From Faecalibacillus faecis (GTDB lineage Bacteria > Bacillota_I > Bacilli_A > Erysipelotrichales > Coprobacillaceae): DNA of 64,000 nt. The notes beneath the pieces were generated by a model. That model ran no database searches, had not been told where the DNA came from, and was given only the letters and a program-made list of their open reading frames with translations. Positions within the stretch are counted from its first letter, which is position 1. Every line of letters begins with the position of its first letter. The position numbers and the translations under genes are program-made. Location: contig NZ_PYLP01000008.1 of NCBI RefSeq assembly GCF_003024675.1, positions 1 to 64,000 on the forward strand. Reading direction: 5' to 3'. Of this stretch, positions 1 through 7,878 are shown in pieces.

Positions 1-261
1 TTGAATTTAAAATCGGAGGTATATAAGGCCAACACAAAAGATTCATCATATTTTGAAAAAATGGGCCTTATAAATAACATGTGCAGTTGGATTAAAAGAT
101 ACATATGGAGATTTATTGGTATGGATGTAGAAAACTTACAAACATATTTAAATTGGTTCATTTATTTACAGCGTTGTAAACGTGACAATGACAAATGGCC
201 AAAAAGTGAGCGTATATTAAGGCATTTGATACTTGAAAGAACTAGATATACCCGTAAATAA
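1..261 (+). mobile_element. C-terminal end of an IS1595/ISXO2-like transposase (runs off the window edge)
   Basis: The open frame enters from the left edge; the TTG at base 1 need not be its true start. Its 86 residues contain the pattern LINN-x3-WIKRYI-x2-FIG followed by LQTYLNWFIYL. This resembles the end of DDE transposases of the IS1595/ISXO2 group, whose C-termini carry a short Ser/Lys-rich helix and a 'YLxWF' motif. No catalytic DDE residues lie inside the window, so whether the element is whole upstream cannot be told. It ends only about 27 bases before a truncated LytTR gene, as expected if the element inserted into that gene. The family assignment comes from motif memory only. Confidence 0.5.
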
Positions 262-287
262 AGGATTTGTCAACCACACGATTGTAG

Positions 288-467
288 ATTAATAGAAATT
301 CTTTTATACAAGTACATCGTGCTTATGTGATTAATATGAAATATATTTATCTAAAAGGTAAAACAGCGGTTCAAATGTTTAATGATGATTCTAAAAATTC
401 AGTACCAATAAGCAGAAGATATAAAAGAAATTTAGATAGTGCTTATGGAGAATATTTATTATCATGA
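288..467 (+). pseudogene. LytTR-type response regulator, 3' remnant (AgrA-like)
   Basis: In the frame ending at the TGA at 465-467 the sequence reads FIQVHRAYVINMKYI, then VPISRRYKRNL. That is the second half of a LytTR DNA-binding domain (usual pattern 'FIRiHRSYLVNlkyI ... lpvSRry'). The frame is closed upstream by a TAG at 285-287, has no start codon or ribosome site, and lacks the whole receiver domain. About 59 codons survive. Its stop overlaps the next gene's start (ATGA at 464-467), so it was once translationally coupled to the GHKL sensor, as in agr/com-type two-component operons. A transposase tail lies directly upstream. Insertion and deletion is the simplest explanation. Confidence 0.8.
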
Positions 468-1612
468 GTTATATCATTAATCTTTTAGAAGCACTTATTG
501 TAAGCTATGGACTCGTTGAATTATGTAATATTGATAAAAAGAAACTATTCTTTGTATTGAATACTGTAATTACATTTTTAATGATTAATTACTTTGACTG
601 CATAAATCAAAATTTTACAGTTTCAATGTTGATTTTTGGTTTATTGTGGTATGTGTTAGTTTGTATATTTGCACAAGAAAATTATATATACAATTTATTT
701 ATTGCTATTTTTATTAATTTATTATGTGATTTATCTGCTGTAATACCTGTATTATTTATTTACAAGTACAGTGTAGTGTTTGCTGGTTTAACAGCAAAAT
801 TGATACAGTTTATAATGACATATCTGTTTGTGAAATTTAGAAGGAAATATTATTATTTTGAAGATAAATATTGGTTTACAATTATAACTGTCATGGTTTT
901 AGGTGAGTTAATAATTATTTTTCAAGATGAACAAATCATTTCTAATGTTTATACAACAACTAATGTGCTGATAAATATATTTATTGTTATAATCATGGGT
1001 ATTTCTCTTTATTTCTTTCAGTTGATAGAAGAATCAAATTTAGAAAAGGAAAGAATTACAAAATTGTATGAAAAACAAAAATATCAAGATTTAACATATA
1101 CATTCATGAAATCTGCTAAAGATGAGTTAGATAGATTTGAACATCGGATGATTTATAAGATTCGTAATGTAAAACTAGAAATAGAAAAGCATGATTATGA
1201 TGAAGCAATCAAATTGATTGAGAATTATAGAGATGAAATACATCGTATTAATCGTACAGTTTATACAGGAAATGGTGTTTTTGATACATCGATGATGTTA
1301 AAGCTTAAAGAGTTAGAATATGATGTAACACCTTGCTTTACAATTTCTAGTCGTGAGTTTTATAACAATGTTCAATTTATGAATTTAATTTTAGAATTAT
1401 TGGATGCAATTCATGTTAGATCGTTAAGTTTGATTATTAAAGAAGAGAAGAATATTTGTATTGTTCAATGTGTAGGCAAAGATTTGAGTTTATGTTTTGA
1501 TGAAATAAAACATATTTTTGATAAGAAAATAGATTTTGCGTATAAGTATCAAATGCAAGAAAATGACAGTATTGACTTATTTACATTAAAAATAAGGATG
1601 GAGGACGAATGA
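464..1612 (+). CDS. AgrC-like membrane sensor with a degenerate GHKL domain
   Basis: This 382-residue protein has about six hydrophobic segments in residues 1-190, then a coiled linker (LIEESNLEKERITKLYEKQ) and a cytoplasmic C-terminal half. The layout is that of peptide-sensing AgrC/ComD-type histidine kinases (HPK10 class). A dimerisation-helix histidine may be present (FEHRMIYKIRN), followed by the usual 'YDEAIKLIENY' helix. The expected N-box (NLLDNAIEA) is replaced by NLILELLDAIHV, and no G1 or G2 glycine motifs follow. ATP binding is therefore doubtful, and the protein may be a dead kinase or pure sensor. It starts inside the stop of the LytTR remnant and its own stop overlaps the AgrB-like start (ATGA at 1609-1612). 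Confidence 0.7.
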   Translation: MSYIINLLEALIVSYGLVELCNIDKKKLFFVLNTVITFLMINYFDCINQNFTVSMLIFGLLWYVLVCIFAQENYIYNLFIAIFINLLCDLSAVIPVLFIYKYSVVFAGLTAKLIQFIMTYLFVKFRRKYYYFEDKYWFTIITVMVLGELIIIFQDEQIISNVYTTTNVLINIFIVIIMGISLYFFQLIEESNLEKERITKLYEKQKYQDLTYTFMKSAKDELDRFEHRMIYKIRNVKLEIEKHDYDEAIKLIENYRDEIHRINRTVYTGNGVFDTSMMLKLKELEYDVTPCFTISSREFYNNVQFMNLILELLDAIHVRSLSLIIKEEKNICIVQCVGKDLSLCFDEIKHIFDKKIDFAYKYQMQENDSIDLFTLKIRMEDE

Positions 1613-2133
1613 AGTATTTTACACGATATTTAGCGAGAACATTAAATCTTGATCAAGAACAAGAAGATGTTATTTATTATGGCTTGTTTGTTGTGGTCAC
1701 AAATATTTTTAGTTCTTTAACGGTATTGTTTATAGGTTTTTGTTTGCATCAATTATTTTATACATTTCTATTACAGGTATTTTATACGCCATTAAGATTA
1801 TATGTGGGAGGATATCATAGTAAAACACCACAAGGTTGTTTTATAACATATAATGCAATTTATTTTGTATTTATTGTGATTATGTCTCATCTTTCTAATT
1901 CATTAGTGATGGATTTAGTGACATTTGGATTATTATTTATAATTCTAATTGATCTTTATCTTCATGATGATTCTAAGAAAAGAATGATGAAATTAATTCT
2001 TGTTTTAATTCATCTGATATTAATTATTTTGACATCTTCACTATCATTACATTATATCTTTGTATTATCAATTGATATCAATATTTTATTCTATGGCATG
2101 AAATATTTGTTTCCTCATACTAAAAATGACTAA
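1609..2133 (+). CDS. AgrB-like accessory gene regulator (peptide-processing membrane protease)
   Basis: This 174-residue membrane protein has several hydrophobic segments. It carries the AgrB catalytic pair in the right context: His70 in LYVGGYH and Cys77 in SKTPQGC, seven residues apart as in staphylococcal AgrB. AgrB enzymes cut and cyclise a propeptide (AgrD) at the inner membrane to make an autoinducing peptide. No AgrD-like small frame follows: only a terminator separates this gene from tmcAL, and the upstream gene overlaps it. A GGAGG sequence precedes the ATG inside the sensor gene. The substrate, if any, must be encoded elsewhere or has been lost with the upstream part of the locus. 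Confidence 0.85.
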   Translation: MKYFTRYLARTLNLDQEQEDVIYYGLFVVVTNIFSSLTVLFIGFCLHQLFYTFLLQVFYTPLRLYVGGYHSKTPQGCFITYNAIYFVFIVIMSHLSNSLVMDLVTFGLLFIILIDLYLHDDSKKRMMKLILVLIHLILIILTSSLSLHYIFVLSIDINILFYGMKYLFPHTKND

Positions 2134-2153
2134 AGCACTCGAAAGAGTGCTTT
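2132..2153. terminator. Bidirectional terminator between agrB-like gene and tmcAL
   Basis: A perfect 9-bp stem (AAAGCACTC / GAGTGCTTT) with a GAAA tetraloop. T-rich sequence follows on the plus strand, and the upstream A-rich arm gives Us for the minus-strand transcript. It overlaps the stop codons of the two convergent genes. Confidence 0.85.
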
Positions 2154-3285
2154 ATTTAATAATAGGAATATTTTTAAATTCTTGTTCAAGAATAGAATCG
2201 TCTTGTAAAGCAAGAAATTTAGAAGTTTTGATTTCTAAATCAAGAGCAGGATGTTTATAAGTGGATAGATTTGTAATGATCTTGTAGTCACATGTTTTTT
2301 TTATTTGATGAAGGTATGCTTGACCTTTTTGATTCATTTTTAATATATGAAGATAATCGACACTAAGCGCATTTTGAATTTCTTGCTTTGTATTATTTAA
2401 TAAAATATGCAAAAGCATTCTTTGAATTCTTGTTTTTGTATATCTTTTACTTGTAAGAGTACTTACAAGTTCATCGTAATAATTTACTTGATAGATTACT
2501 TTCTTTAAAAGATTTTCAATTCCTTCATCAACAAGGTGAAGATTTTTTAATGAATTTTCATCTTGAATGATTATTTGATATTTTAAATAACTAAAGAAAT
2601 CACTTTGTTTATAAAGCTTTGTATAATAAGACATATCAAATAAGTATTCATGAACATCTTCATGATTAAAAAGTGCTTTTCTTAAAGCAGTTGCAGAAGC
2701 AACTTTATTAAGAGTTGTTTCATGATAATCATTTGATCTTTCAATACAATGAAGATTTATTGGATAATGATTAAAAATCACTTCTTTGACATAACCTAAT
2801 CCTAAAAGATCATTAGGCGTAACAATGCTTTTTCCAAGTAATTGACTTAATGCTTGATTACAGGCATCAGGATAACGTAAACCTTGATTCATTGCATCTC
2901 TTACATATTGATTATACGTATCAGGCTGTTTTTCAATAGCATAGGCAATTTCTTTAAAGGTTTCAATAGTGCCACATTCACTGCCAAAAACAAGATCGGT
3001 AACACCTATATGATAAAGCAAATCAATGGCTCCTTTACAAAAATAATCAGCACTTTGACTTACATAAACAAAAGGAAGTTCAATAACAAGATCAACACCA
3101 TATTTAATAGCAAGTTCACTTCGTTTAAATTTATCAATAATTGCTACTTCGCCTCGTTGAACATAGTTTCCTGACATGATTGCAATCGTTAAATCAGGTT
3201 GAACGATTTCTTTTGCTTTTTCTAAATGATAAAGATGACCGGTATGGAAAGGGTTATATTCTACAACAATTCCTAATATTTTCAT
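2152..3285 (-). CDS. tmcAL: tRNA(Met) cytidine acetate ligase TmcAL
   Basis: This 377-residue protein begins MKILGIVVEYNPFHTGHLYH, the nucleotidyltransferase signature with an HxGH motif typical of the TmcAL (formerly YlbM/DUF795) family. In Bacillus subtilis this enzyme uses ATP and acetate to make N4-acetylcytidine at the wobble position of elongator tRNA-Met, instead of the acetyl-CoA-dependent TmcA. The length is close to the family norm of about 400. The ATG has an AAGGACG ribosome site and overlaps the stop of the upstream exporter gene by four bases, so it is the third gene of a minus-strand operon with the two ThrE-like subunits. Confidence 0.92.
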   Translation of the reverse strand: MKILGIVVEYNPFHTGHLYHLEKAKEIVQPDLTIAIMSGNYVQRGEVAIIDKFKRSELAIKYGVDLVIELPFVYVSQSADYFCKGAIDLLYHIGVTDLVFGSECGTIETFKEIAYAIEKQPDTYNQYVRDAMNQGLRYPDACNQALSQLLGKSIVTPNDLLGLGYVKEVIFNHYPINLHCIERSNDYHETTLNKVASATALRKALFNHEDVHEYLFDMSYYTKLYKQSDFFSYLKYQIIIQDENSLKNLHLVDEGIENLLKKVIYQVNYYDELVSTLTSKRYTKTRIQRMLLHILLNNTKQEIQNALSVDYLHILKMNQKGQAYLHQIKKTCDYKIITNLSTYKHPALDLEIKTSKFLALQDDSILEQEFKNIPIIK

Positions 3286-3731
3286 AAGTGATCGTCCTTT
3301 TGTTTAATGGTTTTAATAACTTTAAAGAAAGTTGAAACGATAAGAATAGCTGTAGCTAGTGCTAAAGCCGTTCCTACTGTTTGAAAAAGTGAATCAATAA
3401 ATAGTTTTTGATCATAAGAAATCAAATAAAGCATCGTTTGATAAATTCCTTTACCGGGTACGATAGGGAAACAACCAACGACAATAAAGATGGTTGCCGG
3501 TACTTTACATATTCTTGCCATGATTTCACTAAATAAAGCAACAATAATCATCGCACATAAACTTGACATGATATTACTTAAATAAGGAATGACAAGTAAA
3601 TAGACGATCCAACCAAGCGTTCCTCCAAAGGAAGCAATAAGGACATAATCAAGGCGACGATGAATACGAAAGACAAAAGAAAAGCCAAGACATCCTAAAA
3701 AAGCGCCTAAACATTGTATAACTTGTTCCAT
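3282..3731 (-). CDS. ThrE-type threonine/serine exporter, small subunit (DUF3815)
   Basis: This 149-residue protein has four to five membrane segments and the pattern ATIFIVVGCFPIVPGKGIYQTM, which is characteristic of the second half of ThrE-type amino-acid exporters (ThrE_2/DUF3815). In Corynebacterium ThrE the two halves are one polypeptide; in many Bacillota they are separate adjacent genes, as here. It starts one base after the partner gene stops, with ribosome site AAAGGAATG, and overlaps tmcAL by four bases. The substrate (threonine, serine or another small solute) cannot be told from sequence. Confidence 0.85.
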   Translation of the reverse strand: MEQVIQCLGAFLGCLGFSFVFRIHRRLDYVLIASFGGTLGWIVYLLVIPYLSNIMSSLCAMIIVALFSEIMARICKVPATIFIVVGCFPIVPGKGIYQTMLYLISYDQKLFIDSLFQTVGTALALATAILIVSTFFKVIKTIKQKDDHL

Positions 3732-4486
3732 TAAATCATTCCTTTCATTAAAATTCTCATAAGACCTACACCTAAAGCAATTGCCGTTGCAATAAAGAAA
3801 GCCTCGACAAGGCGTGCTTGACCAGAAACATAATTGCCATCAATAATATCTCTTAAACTGTTTGTAATCGCAATTCCTGGTGTTAAAATCATTAAACATC
3901 CAATAATAGTTGCATCTAAATTGTTAATCATTTTAAAATGATAAAATATAATAGACAAAGCCGTTAAAAACATACTAGTAAGTGTCGTACGCATAAGGGC
4001 ATTGATTTTTAAGCTTTCATTGATCCAGATAAAGAAATACATTAAAAAGCCAATAATGGCAGCAATGACTCCTTCTTTTAAACCACCCCCAAAGAATAAA
4101 GCAAATCCTCCAGCTCCTAAACCATAGCCAAGAAAAACAAGAGGCATAATGGGATTTAAATGATTGATTTCATTAATTTGTTGTTCAATAAATTCATTAT
4201 TTGGTTTTTCTAAACAAATTTTTCTTACAAGATCATTTAAAGCACAAACAGCATCAAGGTTTGTACGATTTTGTAGGGTTCTTTTTGTATAAGAAGCACT
4301 TGTATTATCTTTAAAAGTCACACTAATAGTAAAGTAAGTAGGAAGGGCAAATACCCCAATATCTTTAAAACCATAGCTTTGACACATTCTTTCTAAACTT
4401 TCTTCAACACGGTAAATTTCAGCACCATTTTTTAAAAGAAGGCGACCAATTTCCGCAATATTTTTTAATAATAATTGTTCATTCAT
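3731..4486 (-). CDS. ThrE-type threonine/serine exporter, large subunit (DUF1212)
   Basis: This 251-residue protein has a soluble N-terminal part with the family pattern LLLKNGAEIYRVEESLERMC (residues about 17-36), followed by about five membrane segments. The segment LMILTPGIAITNSLRDIIDGNYVSG is a ThrE/DUF1212 hallmark. It probably forms a heteromeric exporter with the DUF3815 subunit encoded next. It is the first gene of the minus-strand operon, which runs exporter large subunit, exporter small subunit, tmcAL. Confidence 0.87.
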   Translation of the reverse strand: MNEQLLLKNIAEIGRLLLKNGAEIYRVEESLERMCQSYGFKDIGVFALPTYFTISVTFKDNTSASYTKRTLQNRTNLDAVCALNDLVRKICLEKPNNEFIEQQINEINHLNPIMPLVFLGYGLGAGGFALFFGGGLKEGVIAAIIGFLMYFFIWINESLKINALMRTTLTSMFLTALSIIFYHFKMINNLDATIIGCLMILTPGIAITNSLRDIIDGNYVSGQARLVEAFFIATAIALGVGLMRILMKGMI

Positions 4487-4581
4487 TTCTTTATTTCACC
4501 AAATGTTAGTATAACAAGGTTTTAAGACTTAGAAAAGAAAAAAGAGACGTTAAAATGAGTTTTTTTATTTATAAAAACAGA

Positions 4582-4609
4582 TTGCAAAGTATGAATTTTT
4601 AGGTATAAT
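4582..4609 (+). promoter_or_regulatory. Sigma-A promoter for the pseudouridine synthase gene
   Basis: TTGCAA at 4582-4587 and a perfect TATAAT at 4604-4609 with 16-bp spacing, 25 bases upstream of the start codon. Confidence 0.65.
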
Positions 4610-4634
4610 AGCTTTGATAAAGTAGGTGAGAAAA

Positions 4635-5354
4635 ATGGAAAGATTACAAAAATATATTGCTTCAAGTGGATATACTTCAAGAAGAAAAGCAGAAGATTTA
4701 ATTAGAGAAGGAAGAGTTTCAGTTAATGGTCAAGTTGTTACTGAACTTGGAACAAAAGTTAAATCTGGAGATGTTGTTTTAGTAGATGGTGAGGCAATCG
4801 TTGGTGAAAATAAAGTTTATTATCTTTTTTATAAACCACAAGGTTGTGTTTGTACATTAGATGATGAATTTGGTAGAGATAAAGTTGTTGATTATTTTGA
4901 AGATGTAGAAGAAAGAATTTATCCAGTAGGACGTTTAGACTTTGATACAACGGGAGCTTTAATTATGTCTAATGATGGTGATTTTGCGAATATGATCATG
5001 CATCCAAGAAGTCACTTAGAAAAAATCTATGAAGTGACAATTAAAGGATTAATTAAAGGGGAAGATCTTCATCATTTAGAAAAAGGGGTTTATTTAGAAG
5101 GTAAAAAGACAATGCCTTGTAAAATTAAAGTAACTTATAAAGATATAGAACATAAAACAACTGTTTTAAAAATAAAACTTTATGAAGGTAAAAATAGACA
5201 AGTTAAAAAGATGTTTGAAAGTGTTGGACATCCTGTTAAAAGATTACACCGTATTTCTGTAGGATGTGTCAATTTAAAAGGATTACGCCCTGGTGAATAT
5301 CGTCGTTTAAAACCACAAGAAGTCAAAGATTTAAAAAAATTAGTTGGTAAATAA
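4635..5354 (+). CDS. Ribosomal large subunit pseudouridine synthase, RluB/RsuA family
   Basis: An S4 RNA-binding domain (ERLQKYIASSGYTSRRKAEDLI) covers roughly residues 1-60. The pseudouridine synthase domain follows, with catalytic motif GRLDFDTTGALIMSNDGD, where Asp of GRLD is the nucleophile. The size (239 residues) and motif fit the RluB/RsuA branch, probably modifying U2605 of 23S rRNA in helix 89/90; the exact site is inferred from the family. I chose the ATG at 4635 because AGGTGAG at 4624-4630 is a good ribosome site; an in-frame GTG at 4626 lies inside that site. Confidence 0.9.
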   Translation: MERLQKYIASSGYTSRRKAEDLIREGRVSVNGQVVTELGTKVKSGDVVLVDGEAIVGENKVYYLFYKPQGCVCTLDDEFGRDKVVDYFEDVEERIYPVGRLDFDTTGALIMSNDGDFANMIMHPRSHLEKIYEVTIKGLIKGEDLHHLEKGVYLEGKKTMPCKIKVTYKDIEHKTTVLKIKLYEGKNRQVKKMFESVGHPVKRLHRISVGCVNLKGLRPGEYRRLKPQEVKDLKKLVGK

Positions 5355-5407
5355 ATTTCGACATCTTTTTTCAATCAAGATGCTTATACTAATTCTTGGT
5401 GATAGAA

Positions 5408-5635
5408 ATGAGAGTACAAATTATTGATGAAAAACAATTAGAAATCTGTAGTATATGTAAAGCAACTGGTAAATGGGTCGAACCTGTTTGTGTAAATGGC
5501 ATTGAAGGACTCTATTGTCTAAAATGTGATACCCTTACATTAAATGAACATCTTCCTTCAAAGTTGGTTTATTTAGCTTTTAAAAAGAAATGTTTAGAAA
5601 TTAAAGAAAAAAAGAGCAACCAGTTGACAATGTAA
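5408..5635 (+). CDS. Small zinc-ribbon-like protein of unknown function
   Basis: The product is 75 residues if translation begins at ATG 5408, which has a GGTGA ribosome site about five bases upstream. Two CxxC pairs (CSICK and CLKCD, about 30 residues apart) suggest a zinc ribbon holding one metal ion. The C-terminus is rich in lysine and glutamate. I do not recognise the family. It sits between the pseudouridine synthase and the thrS leader, and the thrS promoter overlaps its last codons. An anti-repressor or RNA-linked role would be a guess. Confidence 0.7.
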   Translation: MRVQIIDEKQLEICSICKATGKWVEPVCVNGIEGLYCLKCDTLTLNEHLPSKLVYLAFKKKCLEIKEKKSNQLTM

Positions 5636-5651
5636 AATATTAGGGTAGAAT
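5624..5651 (+). promoter_or_regulatory. Sigma-A promoter of thrS
   Basis: Perfect TTGACA at 5624-5629 and TAGAAT at 5646-5651, spaced 16 bp. It lies at the very end of the preceding small gene and just ahead of the T-box leader. Confidence 0.75.
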
Positions 5652-5657
5652 AAAAAC

Positions 5658-5866
5658 GTAAATAAAAAAGCAATGATTTAGGATATGTTTTATAGATGAT
5701 TTGATTTAGAGAAAAGGTGGTTGGTGAAAACCTTGAGAATGTTTATAAAATACTCCCTAATAGCTACACTTGAAAAAGATTGTCGTTAACTGCGTTAAAG
5801 TTTTGAGGCTGAAAAGCAAATTAAGGTGGTACCACGAAACTCTCGTCCTTTGGATGAGAGTTTTTT
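5658..5866 (+). promoter_or_regulatory. T-box riboswitch controlling thrS
   Basis: The T-box consensus AAGGTGGTACCACG is at 5823-5836. It is followed at once by a terminator hairpin, AAACTCTC at 5837-5844 pairing with GAGAGTTT at 5856-5863, and a U run. Upstream lie a stem I-like region (about 5690-5780) and an ACA/ACT at 5766-5770 that could be the threonine specifier. I could not fold the stem to fix the codon. In this mechanism uncharged tRNA pairs with the specifier and, through its CCA end, with the T-box bulge, favouring antitermination when the cognate tRNA is uncharged. The 5' boundary is approximate. Confidence 0.92.
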
Positions 5867-5884
5867 ATGTAAAGGAGAAGAAAA

Positions 5885-7633
5885 ATGGTAGATTTTAAAG
5901 AAAATGAACAATTAAACACATTAAATCACTCTTGTGCTCATGTTATGGCACAAGCAATTAAACATCTTTATCCTCAAGCTAAATTCTGGGTAGGTCCTGT
6001 TGTTAGTGAAGGATTCTATTATGATGTGGATTTAGGAGATGAAGTTGTTAGTGATGAAGCAATCGCTAAAATTGAAAAAGAAATGAAAAAAATCTGTAAA
6101 GATGGTAAAAGAATTGTTCGTCGTGAAATTTCTAAAGAAGAAGCATTAGAAATGTTTAAAGATGATGAATATAAATTAGATTTAATTTCTAATTTAGAAG
6201 ATGGAACAATTACTTGTTATAGCCAAGGAGATTTTACTGATTTATGTAGAGGTCCTCATGTTGAAACAGTTAAAATGTGTAAAAACTTTAAATTAATCAA
6301 ACATTCTGGTGCTTATTGGAAAGGTGATAAAAACAATAAAGTTTTACAACGTATTTATGGTGTATGTTTCCCAACTGCTGAAGAATTAGAAGAACACTTA
6401 AATTTATTAGAAGAAGCTAAAGAAAGAGATCATCGTAAAATTGGTAAAGAAATGGAAATCTTCATGGTGGATGATTTAATTGGTAGAGGTCTTCCAATGT
6501 ATTTACCAAAAGGATATGCTATCTGGCAAAAACTTGAAAGATACATCAAACAAAAAGAAAAGAAATTAGGTTACTTACATGTTTTAACCCCTGCTGTAGG
6601 AACAGTTAATCTTTATAAAACATCAGGACACTGGGATCATTATAAAGAAAATATGTTCCCACAAATGGAAATGGATGGAGAATCATTTGTTTTACGTCCA
6701 ATGAACTGTCCTCATCATATGATGATTTATGCTAATAAATTACATTCTTATAAAAACTTACCAATTCGTATTGGTGAAATTGCTCATGACTTTAGATATG
6801 AAGCTTCAGGAGCTGTTAAAGGAATTGAAAGAGGAAGACATTTCTGTCAAAATGATGCGCATTTATTTGTAACACCAGAACAAATTAAATCAGAATTTAA
6901 AGGAGTTATTGATTTAATCTTAGATGTTTATAAAGATTTCAATATTACAGATTATCGTTGTGTATTATCACTTAGAGATCCAGAAGATAAAGAAAAATAT
7001 CATGATGATGATGAAATGTGGAATAAAGCAGAAAATGAATTACGTGAAGTAATGAATGAACTTGGTATTGAATATACTGAAGAAATTGGTGAAGCTGCTT
7101 TTTATGGTCCTAAATTAGACGTTAATGTTAAACCAGCCATTGGTAATGAAATCACTTTATCAACTTGTCAATTAGATTTCTGTCTACCAGCTAAATTTAA
7201 TTTAACTTATGTTGCTGAAGATGGAACTAAGAAAACTCCAGTTGTATTACACAGAGCGATTTTAGGTTCATTAGATCGTTTCATGGCTTATATTTTAGAA
7301 GAAACAAAAGGAAACTTACCATTATGGTTAGCGCCTACACAAGTTAAAGTATTACCTGTTAAAAATGAATATCATTTAGATTACGCTCAAGAAATTTATC
7401 AATTATTATTAGATGAAGGTTTTGAAGTAGAACTTGATTCAAGAGATGAAAAATTAGGATATCGTATTCGTGAAGCACAAATGCAAAAAGCAAACTATAT
7501 TCTTGTTTTAGGTAATAATGAACGTGATGAAAGAACTGTTACTTATCGTAAACATGGTGAACAAAAAGCAACAACTGTAACAATTGATGAATTTGTTTCT
7601 ATGTTAAAACAACAAATTAAAGATAAAAAATAA
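5885..7633 (+). CDS. thrS: Threonyl-tRNA synthetase lacking the N-terminal TGS domain
   Basis: Class II threonyl-tRNA synthetase of 582 residues. The editing domain comes first, with His15 and His19 in HSCAH and Cys121/His125 in CRGPH as its metal/catalytic set. The catalytic core follows, with MNCPHH (zinc ligand Cys275), motif 2 around FRYEASGA and motif 3 LHRAILGSLDRF, then an anticodon-binding domain to the end. Family members are usually about 640 residues because a TGS domain of about 60 residues precedes the editing domain; here it is absent. The ATG at 5885 has an AAAGGAG ribosome site, and the T-box terminator lies directly upstream, so there is no room for a longer N-terminus. Confidence 0.96.
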   Translation: MVDFKENEQLNTLNHSCAHVMAQAIKHLYPQAKFWVGPVVSEGFYYDVDLGDEVVSDEAIAKIEKEMKKICKDGKRIVRREISKEEALEMFKDDEYKLDLISNLEDGTITCYSQGDFTDLCRGPHVETVKMCKNFKLIKHSGAYWKGDKNNKVLQRIYGVCFPTAEELEEHLNLLEEAKERDHRKIGKEMEIFMVDDLIGRGLPMYLPKGYAIWQKLERYIKQKEKKLGYLHVLTPAVGTVNLYKTSGHWDHYKENMFPQMEMDGESFVLRPMNCPHHMMIYANKLHSYKNLPIRIGEIAHDFRYEASGAVKGIERGRHFCQNDAHLFVTPEQIKSEFKGVIDLILDVYKDFNITDYRCVLSLRDPEDKEKYHDDDEMWNKAENELREVMNELGIEYTEEIGEAAFYGPKLDVNVKPAIGNEITLSTCQLDFCLPAKFNLTYVAEDGTKKTPVVLHRAILGSLDRFMAYILEETKGNLPLWLAPTQVKVLPVKNEYHLDYAQEIYQLLLDEGFEVELDSRDEKLGYRIREAQMQKANYILVLGNNERDERTVTYRKHGEQKATTVTIDEFVSMLKQQIKDKK

Positions 7634-7640
7634 TGAATTG

Positions 7641-7664
7641 AGGCATGCACAGCATGTCTTTTTT
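7641..7664 (+). terminator. thrS terminator
   Basis: Stem of eight pairs (AGGCATGC at 7641-7648 with GCATGTCT at 7652-7659, one G-U) and a short loop, followed by a T run to 7664. Confidence 0.8.
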
Positions 7665-7763
7665 CATTTATTATAAAGATAAGTCATAATATTGAAAGTA
7701 TAATAATTATAGCTATGTGTATCATTGATAGCCCTAAAAATTTATAGTAAGTAAAGTCTTTAA

Positions 7764-7794
7764 AATGCAACGCATTATGATAGTATACTATCAT
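7764..7794. repeat. Adjacent short inverted repeat and perfect 18-bp palindrome
   Basis: AATGC-aac-GCATT is at 7764-7776, directly followed by the perfect palindrome ATGATAGTATACTATCAT at 7777-7794. They lie in the gap of about 200 bp between thrS and the convergent GT2 gene. They could be an operator for a dimeric repressor or structure in a small transcript. No neighbouring gene obviously needs an operator here, since both flanking genes end into the gap. Confidence 0.6.
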
Positions 7795-7835
7795 GTGATT
7801 GGTATAAAACTATACTGTAGATGACTTATGAGAAA

Positions 7836-7878
7836 GGAGCTAAAGAACCTAATCCTTTGGATTAGGTTCTTTAGCTCC
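7836..7878. terminator. Strong 20-bp hairpin overlapping the end of the GT2 gene
   Basis: A perfect 20-bp stem (7836-7855 with 7859-7878) closed by three Ts. On the plus strand it is followed by a T-rich run (7879-7889), the better terminator orientation. On the minus strand the following sequence is only mildly U-rich. The right arm encodes the last residues and stop codon of the glycosyltransferase. It may terminate plus-strand transcription coming from the 7680-7830 gap. Confidence 0.75.

Noticed and set aside
1613-2151. Search for an AgrD-type propeptide next to the agrB-like gene
   Set aside because: The sensor and agrB overlap, and only the terminator lies between agrB and tmcAL. No small frame with a Cys/Ser core and acidic tail was seen.
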